DNA from: DATKCA01 sp035544675
GTDB taxonomy: Bacteria > Acidobacteriota > Thermoanaerobaculia > Gp7-AA8
DNA: 25,453 nucleotides
NCBI GenBank assembly: GCA_035544675.1
Contig: DATKCA010000084.1
Coordinates: forward strand, 1-25,453
Direction of reading: 5' to 3'
The notes under the pieces were generated by a model that had not been told where the DNA came from, ran no database searches, and saw only the letters and a program-made list of their open reading frames with translations. Made by a program: the position numbers and the translations under genes. Positions 1 through 7,110 of this stretch are shown piece after piece (the first letter of the stretch is position 1; the number at the start of each line of letters is the position of its first letter).

Positions 1-1
1 C

Positions 2-250
2 ACCCGCACCTTCCCATACCTCGGCGTCATCGGCAGCAACTCCAAGGCGAAGCGGCTGCGCCAGGACATCATCGCGGCGGGGCTGCCCGGGGAGGCGCAG
101 GGGGCGTTCTTCTGTCCGGTCGGGCTGCCGATCGGATCGGACGCGCCGCAGGAGATCGCCATCAGCGTGGCCGCCCAGTTGATCGCGGAACGGGACCGGG
201 CGGGCGGGGGGCGGGAGGGGCGGGGTGTGGTCGGGAACGATGAACGATGA
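2..250 (+). CDS. XdhC-family molybdoenzyme maturation factor, C-terminal part (5' end outside the window)
   Basis: The reading frame is open from the first bases and ends with TGA at 248-250, giving about 82 residues of a C-terminus. It reads FPYLGVIGSNSKAKRLRQ, then CPVGLPIGSDAPQEIAISVA. This is the Rossmann-type C-terminal domain of XdhC proteins, which insert or sulfurate the molybdenum cofactor of xanthine dehydrogenase-type enzymes in the cytoplasm. The G-x-I-G-S motif and the PIG segment followed by a helix are typical of that family. The last residues (GGGREGRGVVGNDER) are low complexity, and the stop codon lies inside a 7-bp tandem repeat, so the tail may have been changed by repeat growth. 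No partner xanthine dehydrogenase gene is visible; it would lie upstream. The family call is fairly secure, but the exact substrate enzyme is unknown. Confidence 0.8.
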   Translation, partial: TRTFPYLGVIGSNSKAKRLRQDIIAAGLPGEAQGAFFCPVGLPIGSDAPQEIAISVAAQLIAERDRAGGGREGRGVVGNDER

Positions 251-262
251 ACGATGGACGAT
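235..262 (+). repeat. Heptamer tandem repeat, GAACGAT x4, across the XdhC stop codon
   Basis: Four consecutive 7-bp units occur at 235, 242, 249 and 256: three exact GAACGAT and a fourth GGACGAT. The stop codon TGA of the XdhC-like gene (248-250) is formed by the junction of two units. No spacers separate the units. Confidence 0.9.
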
Positions 263-293
263 CTGTCAGAGATGAACGTTGCGGTGATCTCCA

Positions 294-414
294 CGTTTGA
301 AGGATGAAGGATGAAGGATGAAGGATGAACGCGGGATGCCGGCTTGATCCTTCAGCCTTCAACCTCGGCCCTGTCAGGTTCCGCCTTCATCCTTCATCCT
401 TCATCCTTCAAACG
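294..414. repeat. Perfect 31-bp inverted repeat made of GAAGGAT / ATCCTTC heptamers
   Basis: The left arm (294-324) and right arm (384-414) are exact reverse complements over 31 bp, separated by 59 bp. Each arm is CGTTT followed by heptamers of GAAGGAT, or the complement. The spacer also carries imperfect units of the same type (GATCCTTCAGCCTTCAAC, 345-362). It occupies most of the gap between the XdhC-like gene and the next CDS. The arms could form a long hairpin or cruciform. No T-run follows, so it is not a standard intrinsic terminator. Confidence 0.9.
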
Positions 415-427
415 CTCATGCACTACG

Positions 428-1042
428 ATGCTGAATGAAACGAGAACGTCCCAGTCATCACTCATCACTGATGATGCCCCCGAGCCCCGAGCCCCGAGCC
501 CCGTGCCCTTCACCATCCGCAAGGCCACAGCTGCCGACATCCCCGAGATCGAGCGCGTCATGCGCGAGTCGATCTCCGGCATCAGCAGCCGCTCCTATGA
601 CGAGAAGGCCGTGGCGAGCTCGCTCCAGTACGTCGCGCATCTCGATCGCGAGCTCGTCGACGACGGCACGTATTTCGTCGCCGAAATGAACGGTTCGATC
701 GTCGGATGCGGAGGATGGAGCCGGCGCGCCAAGCTGTACGCGGGCGGCCTGGCCAGGGGCGATGAGGCCCGGCTCCTCGATCCGGACAGCGAGCCGGCGC
801 GCATCCGCGCCATGTTCGTCGTTCCGGCTGCGGAGAGGCGGGGCGTCGGCCGGGAGATTCTCCGCGAGTCGGAGTCCGCGGCGCTCCAGGCCGGCTTCCG
901 AAGGCTCGAGCTCATGGCCATGCTCAGCGGCGCGGCGATGTATCGGGCCCTCGGCTACTCGGCCGTGGAAGACGTCGAGTCGGAACTGCCCGATGGAACG
1001 CCGTTTCCGCTGACGCGTATGGAAAAATCTCTGCCGCAATGA
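428..1042 (+). CDS. GNAT-family N-acetyltransferase
   Basis: The GNAT fold begins at FTIRKATAADIPEIERVM and continues to an acetyl-CoA binding segment, IRAMFVVPAAERRGVGREIL, which carries the R-x-x-G-x-G type loop (RRGVG). It ends with the MYRALGYSA motif that closes many small GNAT domains. Such proteins transfer acetyl from acetyl-CoA to an amine; the substrate cannot be told from sequence. The start is uncertain. ATG 428 gives 204 aa, but its first ~25 residues are encoded by heptamer repeats (455-507) and no Shine-Dalgarno sequence is visible. GTG 503 starts right before the conserved domain and is a good alternative. The TGA stop overlaps the next gene's ATG (ATGA at 1039-1042), so the two are probably translated together. 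Confidence 0.8.
   Translation: MLNETRTSQSSLITDDAPEPRAPSPVPFTIRKATAADIPEIERVMRESISGISSRSYDEKAVASSLQYVAHLDRELVDDGTYFVAEMNGSIVGCGGWSRRAKLYAGGLARGDEARLLDPDSEPARIRAMFVVPAAERRGVGREILRESESAALQAGFRRLELMAMLSGAAMYRALGYSAVEDVESELPDGTPFPLTRMEKSLPQ
455..507 (+). repeat. Heptamer tandem repeats, TCATCAC x2 and CCGAGCC x4
   Basis: Two exact TCATCAC units (455-468) are followed by four 7-bp units at 480, 487, 494 and 501: three CCGAGCC and a last CCGTGCC. The final unit contains GTG 503, an alternative start for the GNAT gene. The block lies in the N-terminal extension of that gene, before the conserved domain, so it may really be intergenic DNA. Confidence 0.85.
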
Positions 1043-1851
1043 GGCGCGCGTGCGCAGTGGCTCTCGTCCTGGTGGCGTGCAGATCGGCCGCGCCCATTCC
1101 GGAGCACCGCCGTGTGGAGCGTCAGGAGATCGCCGGAACGCGGTTGCTGGTGGATGCAGGTCTCCCCGGCCCGGTCGACCTTCTCGTCACGCCGGCCGCG
1201 GTGGAGCGCGGGTCGTGCGATCTGCTCATCCACTTCCACGGAGCAGCGTGGATTCCGTTTCAGGCGGCAGGTGGGCGTCCGCTCTGCGTGGCCGCGGTGC
1301 ATCTCGGCGCCGGCAGCTCGGTGTACGAACGCCCGCTCATCGAGCCGGGCGCATATCAGCGTCTGGTGGCCGCCATCGAGGAGCAGACGCCGCCGGTGCG
1401 CAAGCGATACCTGACCGCGTTCAGCGCCGGGTACGGAGCCGTGCGCGCCATCCTGCGCAATCACGCCGAGGCGGTCGACGGCGTGCTGCTGCTCGACGGG
1501 CTGCATACGGGATACACGGAGGAGGGTGACGTGGAGGCCGGCAAGATGGAGCCTTTCCGCGCCTTCGCCAGAAGCGCGGCGGACGGGGGGAAGCGTTTCC
1601 TGATCACACACTCCGAGATCATTCCCGGCTACTACGCGAGCACGAGCGAGACCGCGGACGACATCGCCAGGGCCATCGGGCTGCAGCGAAAGAGCGGCCT
1701 CACCAGACGCTTCGGAATGATCACCACGTACGAAGCCTCCTGCGGCAACCTGCTGATTCTCGGATTCCGCGGCGACGCGGCGCCGGACCACATCGATCAC
1801 TTCCACTCCATGGCCGAATTTCTCGCCGTCTTCCTGCTCCTGGAGCCCTGA
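1039..1851 (+). CDS. Putative lipoprotein with alpha/beta-hydrolase features
   Basis: The 270-aa product starts with a short lipoprotein signal: MRRACAVALVLVAC, lipobox LVAC, acylated Cys14. It should be exported and membrane-anchored. The mature part has LLIHFHGAAW (63-71), which looks like the HG oxyanion-hole strand of alpha/beta-hydrolases, a nucleophile-elbow-like AFSAGYG with Ser129, an Asp in LLLDG (Asp153) and a His-rich end, DHIDHFHSM (250-258). This suggests a serine esterase or hydrolase; the substrate is unknown. The elbow is A-F-S-A-G rather than canonical G-x-S-x-G. It overlaps the upstream GNAT gene by ATGA. No closer family was recognised. Confidence 0.65.
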   Translation: MRRACAVALVLVACRSAAPIPEHRRVERQEIAGTRLLVDAGLPGPVDLLVTPAAVERGSCDLLIHFHGAAWIPFQAAGGRPLCVAAVHLGAGSSVYERPLIEPGAYQRLVAAIEEQTPPVRKRYLTAFSAGYGAVRAILRNHAEAVDGVLLLDGLHTGYTEEGDVEAGKMEPFRAFARSAADGGKRFLITHSEIIPGYYASTSETADDIARAIGLQRKSGLTRRFGMITTYEASCGNLLILGFRGDAAPDHIDHFHSMAEFLAVFLLLEP

Positions 1852-1869
1852 GCCCCGGGCTGCGGGCCC

Positions 1870-1878
1870 TGATATATG
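1870..1878 (+). promoter_or_regulatory. Possible extended -10 promoter element
   Basis: TGATATATG fits an extended -10 (TG-n-TATATG), 30 bp before the GTG at 1909. No convincing -35 is visible, which is allowed for extended -10 promoters. If used, ATG 1876 would lie inside the promoter, which favours GTG 1909 as the start of the next gene. Confidence 0.35.
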
Positions 1879-1908
1879 CTTCAGACCAGTTCATTTACGG
1901 GAGGTGCC

Positions 1909-2445
1909 GTGCCGCACATTTATCCTCATGAGGCCGTGCTGCGCGATGGCCGCCGCGTTCTGCTGCGGCCTTTCAACGCGAAAGACACCGAAGCGCTCTA
2001 CGACTTCTTTCATCGACTTCCGGCGAATTACCGGCGATTCGCCTGGGACAACATCGACAATCGCCAGCTCATCGAGACATGGGGCCGCGAGATCGACTAC
2101 GAGCGGGTGTTTCCGCTGATCGCGGTCGACGGCAGCCGCATCGTGGCGGACGCCACCCTGCACCGGCGCAATGGCGGTCCGCTGCGCCTGGTCGGGCGCA
2201 TCAAGTGGATGATGGACCCCGAATTCCGCGGCGTGGGCCTGGGGACACTGCTCGTCAATCAGCTCCTCGGCATCGCCCAGGAGCGAGGTTTGCGTCACGT
2301 GAGCTCGATGCTGATCTCCGATCTGGAAGCGGACGCCGTCAAGACGCTGGAAGGCCTCGGCTTCACGTCGTACGTGCAGAGGGGCTACGGCACCGACCCG
2401 GATGGAAATCAGCACGACATGACCAAGCTCATTCTGCGGTTGTGA
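1909..2445 (+). CDS. GNAT-family N-acetyltransferase upstream of hpd
   Basis: The protein of about 178 aa begins MPHIYPHEAVLRDGRRVLLRPF, the usual opening of GNAT domains related to Pat/AcuA-type protein acetyltransferases. The acetyl-CoA loop is visible in DPEFRGVGLGTLLV (R-G-V-G-L-G), followed by a second GNAT helix-strand, LEGLGFTSY. GTG 1909 is chosen as start because GGGAGG (1899-1904) lies just upstream. ATG 1876 is an in-frame alternative that adds 11 residues. The gene ends 19 bp before hpd on the same strand, so it may be the first gene of the tyrosine-catabolism operon, perhaps modifying an enzyme or metabolite of that pathway. That role is inference from position only. Confidence 0.8.
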   Translation: MPHIYPHEAVLRDGRRVLLRPFNAKDTEALYDFFHRLPANYRRFAWDNIDNRQLIETWGREIDYERVFPLIAVDGSRIVADATLHRRNGGPLRLVGRIKWMMDPEFRGVGLGTLLVNQLLGIAQERGLRHVSSMLISDLEADAVKTLEGLGFTSYVQRGYGTDPDGNQHDMTKLILRL

Positions 2446-2450
2446 CAGGA

Positions 2451-2464
2451 CAGGGAGGACCCTG
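2451..2464 (+). promoter_or_regulatory. Small hairpin enclosing the hpd ribosome binding site
   Basis: CAGGG-AGGA-CCCTG forms a 5-bp stem with a 4-nt loop directly before ATG 2465. The Shine-Dalgarno sequence GGGAGGA lies partly in the stem and partly in the loop. It could lower translation when folded, but the stem is short and may be chance. Confidence 0.3.
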
Positions 2465-3598
2465 ATGACCATGACCATCGAACGCGACTCCGCTGCGCGG
2501 GGACAAAAGGACAGCGCGAATCCGCTGGGCCTCAAGCGAATCCACCACGTCGAGTTCTGGGCCGGGAACGCGAAGCAGTCGGCGTACTTCTACCGGAAGG
2601 CATTCGGTTTCTCGCAGCTCGCGTACGCCGGCCTGGAGACCGGCAACCGCGACCTGGCCTCGTACGTGCTGGGGCAGGGGAAGATCCGCTTCGTCATCAC
2701 CACGCCGCTGAATCCGAAACATCCGGCGGCCGATCACATCAGGAAGCATGGCGATGGCGTGCACGACATCGCGCTGCAGGTCGAAGACGCCGACTTCGCG
2801 TTCAACGAGGCCGTGAAGCGCGGCGCGAAGGCGGTCGTGGAGCCTCACGACGTGCACGACGAGCATGGCACGGTCCGCCGCGCCGCCATTCACACGTACG
2901 GTGACACGATCCACTCGCTGATCTCGTACAAGGACTACAACGGCGCGTTCCTGCCCGGCTATGCGAGCGCGGAGGTGGCCGGCGAAGACGCCGGCCTGCT
3001 CATGGTCGACCATATCGTCGGCAACGTCGAGCTGGGAAAGATGAACGAGTGGGCGGAGTGGTACAGCAAGGTCATGGGCTTCTCCCGATACATCACATTC
3101 GACGACAAGGACATCTCCACCGAGTACAGCGCGCTCATGTCGATCGTGATGTCCGACGACAACCGCGTCGTGAAGTTTCCCATCAACGAGCCGGCGCCGG
3201 GCCGCAAGAAGAGCCAGATCGCCGAGTACCTGGATTGGTATCACGGCCCGGGCGTGCAGCACGTGGCGCTGCAGTGCGGCGATATCGTGAAGACGATCAC
3301 GCAGCTCGAGAAGAACGGCGTCGAGTTCCTCCGCGTTCCAGACAGCTACTACAACGAGCTGCGCGATCGCGTCGGCGACATCGAAGAGCCGCTGGACAGA
3401 CTCAGGGAGTTGAGGGTGCTCGTCGACCGCGACGAGGAGGGCTACCTGCTGCAGCTGTTCACCAGGCCGCTCGAAGACCGGCCCACCCTCTTCTTCGAGA
3501 TCATCCAGCGCAAAGGCAGCCGCGGATTCGGCAAGGGCAACTTCAAGGCGCTGTTCGAGTCGATCGAAGCCGAGCAGGCCCGGCGGGGGAACCTCTAG
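2465..3598 (+). CDS. hpd: 4-hydroxyphenylpyruvate dioxygenase
   Basis: This non-haem Fe(II) enzyme converts 4-hydroxyphenylpyruvate to homogentisate, the committed step of tyrosine breakdown in the cytoplasm. The product has 377 aa, the normal length. It has the two-domain vicinal-oxygen-chelate layout: an N-terminal domain opening with KRIHHVEFWAGNAKQSAYFY, and a catalytic C-terminal domain. The expected facial triad can be placed at His183 (VDHIVGN), His266 (GVQHVALQ) and Glu345 (LFFEIIQR). The C-terminal helix with GSRGFGKGNFKALFESIE, which gates the active site, is intact. ATG 2465 has a strong GGGAGGA ribosome site 5 nt upstream. A heptamer repeat array separates it from hmgA, which encodes the next enzyme of the pathway. 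Confidence 0.97.
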   Translation: MTMTIERDSAARGQKDSANPLGLKRIHHVEFWAGNAKQSAYFYRKAFGFSQLAYAGLETGNRDLASYVLGQGKIRFVITTPLNPKHPAADHIRKHGDGVHDIALQVEDADFAFNEAVKRGAKAVVEPHDVHDEHGTVRRAAIHTYGDTIHSLISYKDYNGAFLPGYASAEVAGEDAGLLMVDHIVGNVELGKMNEWAEWYSKVMGFSRYITFDDKDISTEYSALMSIVMSDDNRVVKFPINEPAPGRKKSQIAEYLDWYHGPGVQHVALQCGDIVKTITQLEKNGVEFLRVPDSYYNELRDRVGDIEEPLDRLRELRVLVDRDEEGYLLQLFTRPLEDRPTLFFEIIQRKGSRGFGKGNFKALFESIEAEQARRGNL

Positions 3599-3601
3599 CG
3601 G

Positions 3602-3650
<49 letters not shown>

Positions 3651-3662
3651 GGATAGCCCACA

Positions 3663-4958
3663 ATGGCCGGACCAGCGCGCATGGAACTCAACTATCAGTC
3701 GGGCTTCGGCAACGAGTTCGCCACGGAGGCGCTGCCTGGCGCGCTGCCTGCCGGCCAGAATTCGCCGCAGCGAGTCCCGTACGGCCTTTATGCCGAGCAG
3801 CTCAGCGGCACGCCGTTCACCGCGCCCCGTCACGCCAATCGCCGCTCGTGGCTTTATCGGATCCGGCCGTCCGTCACGCACGAGCCGTTTCGCCGCCTGC
3901 GCGAGGGCACGGCTCTGGGCGAAGGGACGCCGAACCAGTTGCGATGGGACCCCTTCCCGCTGCCGTCCGAGCCGGCGGACTTCGTCGACGGCGTGATCAC
4001 GATCTGCGGCAACGGCGAGGTGGCCATGGCCACCGGAATCCGCGTCCATGTCTACGCCGCCAACCGGTCGATGACCGATCGTTTTTTCTACGACGCGGAC
4101 GGCGAGCTGCTGATCGTTCCACAGCAGGGCGCGCTTCTCCTCTACACGGAGATGGGCGTTCTGGACCTGACGCCGGGCGACATCGCGGTCGTGCCACGAG
4201 GCGTGAAGTTCCGCGTCGAGCTGCCTGAGGGAACCGCGCGCGGATACATCTGCGAGAACTTCGGCGCTCTGCTGCGCCTGCCTGACCTCGGCCTCATCGG
4301 AGCGAACGGCCTGGCCAACGCGCGCGACTTCATGACGCCGGCCGCCGCTTACGAGGACCGCGACGGCGACTTCGAGGTCGTCGCCAAGTTCGCCGGAAAT
4401 CTCTGGTCGGCGCGGATCGACCATTCGCCGCTGGACGTCGTGGCCTGGCACGGCAACCTCGCGCCGTACAAATACGACCTGCGCCGCTTCAACGCCATCA
4501 ACACCGTCTCATTCGATCATCCCGATCCCTCGATCTTCACCGTGCTGACTTCGCCCACGGATACCCCCGGCACGGCGAACCTGGACTTCGTGATCTTTCC
4601 GCCGCGATGGATGGTCGCCGAGCACACGTTCAGACCGCCGTACTTTCACCGCAACTTCATGAACGAGTACATGGGCCTGATCTTCGGCACCTACGACGCC
4701 AAGGCGGAAGGCTTCGTGCCCGGCGGGGCCAGCCTGCACAACTGCATGTCGGCGCACGGTCCCGACGCCGCCACCTTCGAGCGCGCCTCCGGGGCAGACC
4801 TCGAGCCGCAGTTTCTCGCCGACACGCTGGCGTTCATGTTCGAGTCGCGTCTGGTTCTGCGTCCGACTCAGCCGGCCATCGACTCCGCCCAGCTCCAGCA
4901 CGAGTACTACCGCTGCTGGCAGGGCCTGAAAAAACACTTTCGCGCGGATCAGAAGTGA
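3663..4958 (+). CDS. hmgA: Homogentisate 1,2-dioxygenase
   Basis: The enzyme opens the ring of homogentisate with O2 to give maleylacetoacetate. At 431 aa it is full length and starts with the typical NYQSGFGNEFATEALPGALP. The iron ligands known from human HGD align as His329 (YFHRNF), Glu335 (MNEYMG) and His365 (SAHGPD), a constant offset of six residues. ATG 3663 is used; ATG 3681 (MELNYQSGF) is equally close to the conserved N-terminus, and neither has a clear ribosome site because a heptamer array lies upstream. The stop codon overlaps the GTG start of the next gene (GTGA at 4955-4958), so that gene is probably translationally coupled. Confidence 0.97.
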   Translation: MAGPARMELNYQSGFGNEFATEALPGALPAGQNSPQRVPYGLYAEQLSGTPFTAPRHANRRSWLYRIRPSVTHEPFRRLREGTALGEGTPNQLRWDPFPLPSEPADFVDGVITICGNGEVAMATGIRVHVYAANRSMTDRFFYDADGELLIVPQQGALLLYTEMGVLDLTPGDIAVVPRGVKFRVELPEGTARGYICENFGALLRLPDLGLIGANGLANARDFMTPAAAYEDRDGDFEVVAKFAGNLWSARIDHSPLDVVAWHGNLAPYKYDLRRFNAINTVSFDHPDPSIFTVLTSPTDTPGTANLDFVIFPPRWMVAEHTFRPPYFHRNFMNEYMGLIFGTYDAKAEGFVPGGASLHNCMSAHGPDAATFERASGADLEPQFLADTLAFMFESRLVLRPTQPAIDSAQLQHEYYRCWQGLKKHFRADQK

Positions 4959-5722
4959 ATCAGGCGCTCGTCGTACTGCTGGAGTCGCTGATCGACTACG
5001 CCGGGATGTATCCCCCGGCCGCCCTCACCGTGGACCAGGCCGTTGCCAACTACACCTCGTACCGGCGGGGGAAACACATGTGGGCGCTCGGCCGCTTCGT
5101 GGTTCCGGCCGCGCAACTGGCCGCGGTACCGCGTGGGTTTCCGGTGACCGTCGTCGCGACGGATGAGATGCCGGATACTGAAGTCATCGAGATCAAAGCC
5201 GGCAATGCGGACGCGATCGAGCGCATTGCGCGAGCACGGGGCAATCGGACCGTCTACGTCGAGGTCGTCAACCTCGCGCTTCTGGCGACGATCAAGGCCT
5301 ATCGCCTGCGCGCGAAGATCCGGACGGGAGGCACGACCGCGGAGGCCTTTCCGAGCGTCGATTCCGTGGTGGCCTTCATTCGCGGCTGCGTGGAGCTGGG
5401 CGTCCCGTTCAAAGCCACGGCGGGCCTGCACCATCCGATCCGCTGCGTGGCCGCATTGACGTACGACGCCGGCGCGGCGGAGGGAACGATGCACGGCTTC
5501 CTCAATCTGTTCATGGCGTCGGCGCTGCCCGAGCACGCGGAGAAGATCCTCCTGGAGGACAACGTGCGCGCCTTCGCTTTCGACGACGGCGGTTTCTGGT
5601 GGCGCGATCTCCGCGTGCCCACTGAAGAGATCGCGCGAGTGCGGCAGGATGTCTTCGTGTCGTTCGGCTCCTGCTCGTTCGAAGAGCCGATCGCCGATCT
5701 GAAGGAGCTGGGGTGGCTTTGA
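4955..5722 (+). CDS. Conserved-looking protein of unknown function between hmgA and fumarylacetoacetase
   Basis: The 255-aa product starts with GTG 4955, overlapping the hmgA stop (GTGA), and overlaps the next gene by 10 bp. It opens with LLESLIDYAGMYPPAALTVD, continues with WALGRFVVPAAQL, KIRTGGTTAE, PFKATAGLHHPIR (152-163) and HGFLNLFMAS, and ends with VSFGSCSFEEPIADL. Alternating short hydrophobic strands and helices over the whole length suggest an alpha/beta barrel. Lys121, Lys153, His159 and His160 sit at the ends of predicted strands and are active-site candidates. There is no signal peptide or membrane segment. It does not look like a glutathione transferase, the fold of known maleylacetoacetate isomerases, yet it occupies that step's place in the operon. 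Function is unknown; a role in maleylacetoacetate handling is inference. Confidence 0.8.
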   Translation: MNQALVVLLESLIDYAGMYPPAALTVDQAVANYTSYRRGKHMWALGRFVVPAAQLAAVPRGFPVTVVATDEMPDTEVIEIKAGNADAIERIARARGNRTVYVEVVNLALLATIKAYRLRAKIRTGGTTAEAFPSVDSVVAFIRGCVELGVPFKATAGLHHPIRCVAALTYDAGAAEGTMHGFLNLFMASALPEHAEKILLEDNVRAFAFDDGGFWWRDLRVPTEEIARVRQDVFVSFGSCSFEEPIADLKELGWL

Positions 5723-6966
5723 AATCGTGGGTGGAGTCGGCGAACGGCCACTCCGATTTTCCGATCGAGAACCTGCCGTTCGGAGTGTTCCGGCAGGGCG
5801 AAGGGCGCGTCGGCGTCGCCATCGGCGACTCGATCCTCGATCTGAAGGGCTGTCACGATGCGGGTCTCATCACCGAGTGGGCTTGCACGCGTGACTCGCT
5901 CAGCGAGCTGATGTCGCGCGGGCGCGAGGCCGCGGGGCGTCTTCGCAGGAGGCTCGTCGAGCTGCTCGGCGAAGGGTCGGAGGAGCGCGAGAACGTCGAG
6001 AAACATCTCGTCCGGCGCGCGGACGCCGAGATGCTGCTCCCCGCCACGATCGGCGACTACACCGACTTCTACGCGTCGATTCATCACGCCACGAACGTCG
6101 GATCGATGTTCCGACCCGACAACCCGCTGCTTCCGAATTACAAGTACGTGCCGATCGGCTATCACGGCCGGGCATCCTCGATCATCGCCAGCGGCACGCC
6201 GTTTCAGCGGCCGCTCGGGCAGACACGCGACGAAGGCGCCCGTGTGCCGGGCTTCGGGCCGGCCAGGAAGCTCGACTACGAAATGGAAGTCGGCGTGTTC
6301 ATCGGCCGCGGGAACGCGCCCGGCGAGCCGATCTTCATGCACGACGCCGAGCAGTACGTCTTCGGACTCTGTCTCGTGAACGACTGGTCCGCGCGGGACA
6401 TCCAGACCTGGGAGTACCAGCCGCTCGGTCCATTCCTGTCGAAGAACTTCGCCACGTCGATCTCGCCGTGGGTGGTGACCCTCGACGCGCTCGAGCCGTT
6501 TCGCGTTCCGCCATTCAAGCGCGCCGAGGGCGATCCGCCTCCGCTCGAGTATCTCGAGCATGACGAGGATCGCGGCATCGACATCAACCTGGAGGTCCTC
6601 ATCTCCTCGCAGAAGATGCGCGAGGCCGGCCTGGAACCGCACCTTCTCAGCCGCGGGAGCTTCCGCGACATGTACTGGACGATCGCGCAGCTCATCGCGC
6701 ATCACACGTCCAACGGCTGCAACCTGCGGCCGGCCGATCTCATCGCCAGCGGCACGGTGTCCGGCGCCGCGAAAGACTCGCGCGGCTGCCTGCTCGAGCT
6801 CACCTGGCGCGGCACCGAGCCGATCGATCTGCCGGGTGGCGAGTCGCGCCGGTTCCTCGAAGACGGCGATGAAGTGATCATGCGCGGCTGGTGCGAGCGC
6901 GAAGGCGCCACGCGCATCGGCTTCGGCGAGTGTCGCGGTTTAGTTTTGCCCAGTCGCGCTGAATAG
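5713..6966 (+). CDS. fahA: Fumarylacetoacetase
   Basis: The enzyme hydrolyses fumarylacetoacetate to fumarate and acetoacetate, the last step of tyrosine catabolism. The product is 417 aa, full length, with an N-terminal SH3-like domain and the FAH catalytic domain. Residues known from mouse FAH align with an offset of about eight or nine: Asp118 and Tyr120 (DYTDFY), catalytic His125 (IHHATNVG), metal ligands Glu190 and Glu192 (DYEMEVG), and Asp224 (VNDWSARD). The start is GTG 5713 with AAGGAG five bases upstream, overlapping the preceding gene by 10 bp. The TAG stop (6964-6966) is also the first three bases of a heptamer repeat block. Confidence 0.97.
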   Translation: MALKSWVESANGHSDFPIENLPFGVFRQGEGRVGVAIGDSILDLKGCHDAGLITEWACTRDSLSELMSRGREAAGRLRRRLVELLGEGSEERENVEKHLVRRADAEMLLPATIGDYTDFYASIHHATNVGSMFRPDNPLLPNYKYVPIGYHGRASSIIASGTPFQRPLGQTRDEGARVPGFGPARKLDYEMEVGVFIGRGNAPGEPIFMHDAEQYVFGLCLVNDWSARDIQTWEYQPLGPFLSKNFATSISPWVVTLDALEPFRVPPFKRAEGDPPPLEYLEHDEDRGIDINLEVLISSQKMREAGLEPHLLSRGSFRDMYWTIAQLIAHHTSNGCNLRPADLIASGTVSGAAKDSRGCLLELTWRGTEPIDLPGGESRRFLEDGDEVIMRGWCEREGATRIGFGECRGLVLPSRAE

Positions 6967-7110
6967 TCCTTAGTCCTTAGTCCTTAGTCCTTAGAGGAAC
7001 GGCGATGCATGAGGATTTAGTGTTGTATCTCAGGGCCCGGGCCTAACGACTAACGACTAAGGACTAAGGACTAAGGACTAAGGACTAAGGACTAAGGTAA
7101 GGACTAACGA
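6964..7110. repeat. Paired heptamer arrays, AGTCCTT x4 and CTAAGGA/CTAACGA, between convergent genes
   Basis: The left array has four AGTCCTT units (6965-6992). The right array (7043-7110) has two CTAACGA, five CTAAGGA, a slipped unit and a final CTAACGA. The arrays are inverted: 6964-6994 is exactly complementary to 7057-7087 over 31 bp, and also in a register shifted by 7 bp. On the left the array begins with the fumarylacetoacetase stop TAG. On the right it adjoins the stop codon of the minus-strand oxidoreductase. The 50-bp spacer (6993-7042) shows no gene. Confidence 0.95.

Noticed and set aside
162..362. 66-aa minus-strand ORF with FILHPSSFIL-type repeats
   Set aside because: Translation of the GAAGGAT heptamer array; such heptad-like peptides arise from any 7-bp repeat.
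2294..2301. TCACGTGA as a third operator copy
   Set aside because: It lies within the conserved coding region of a GNAT gene, far from any start.
5299..6705. 468-aa antisense ORF opposite fumarylacetoacetase
   Set aside because: Shadow of two well-supported plus-strand genes; no motifs.
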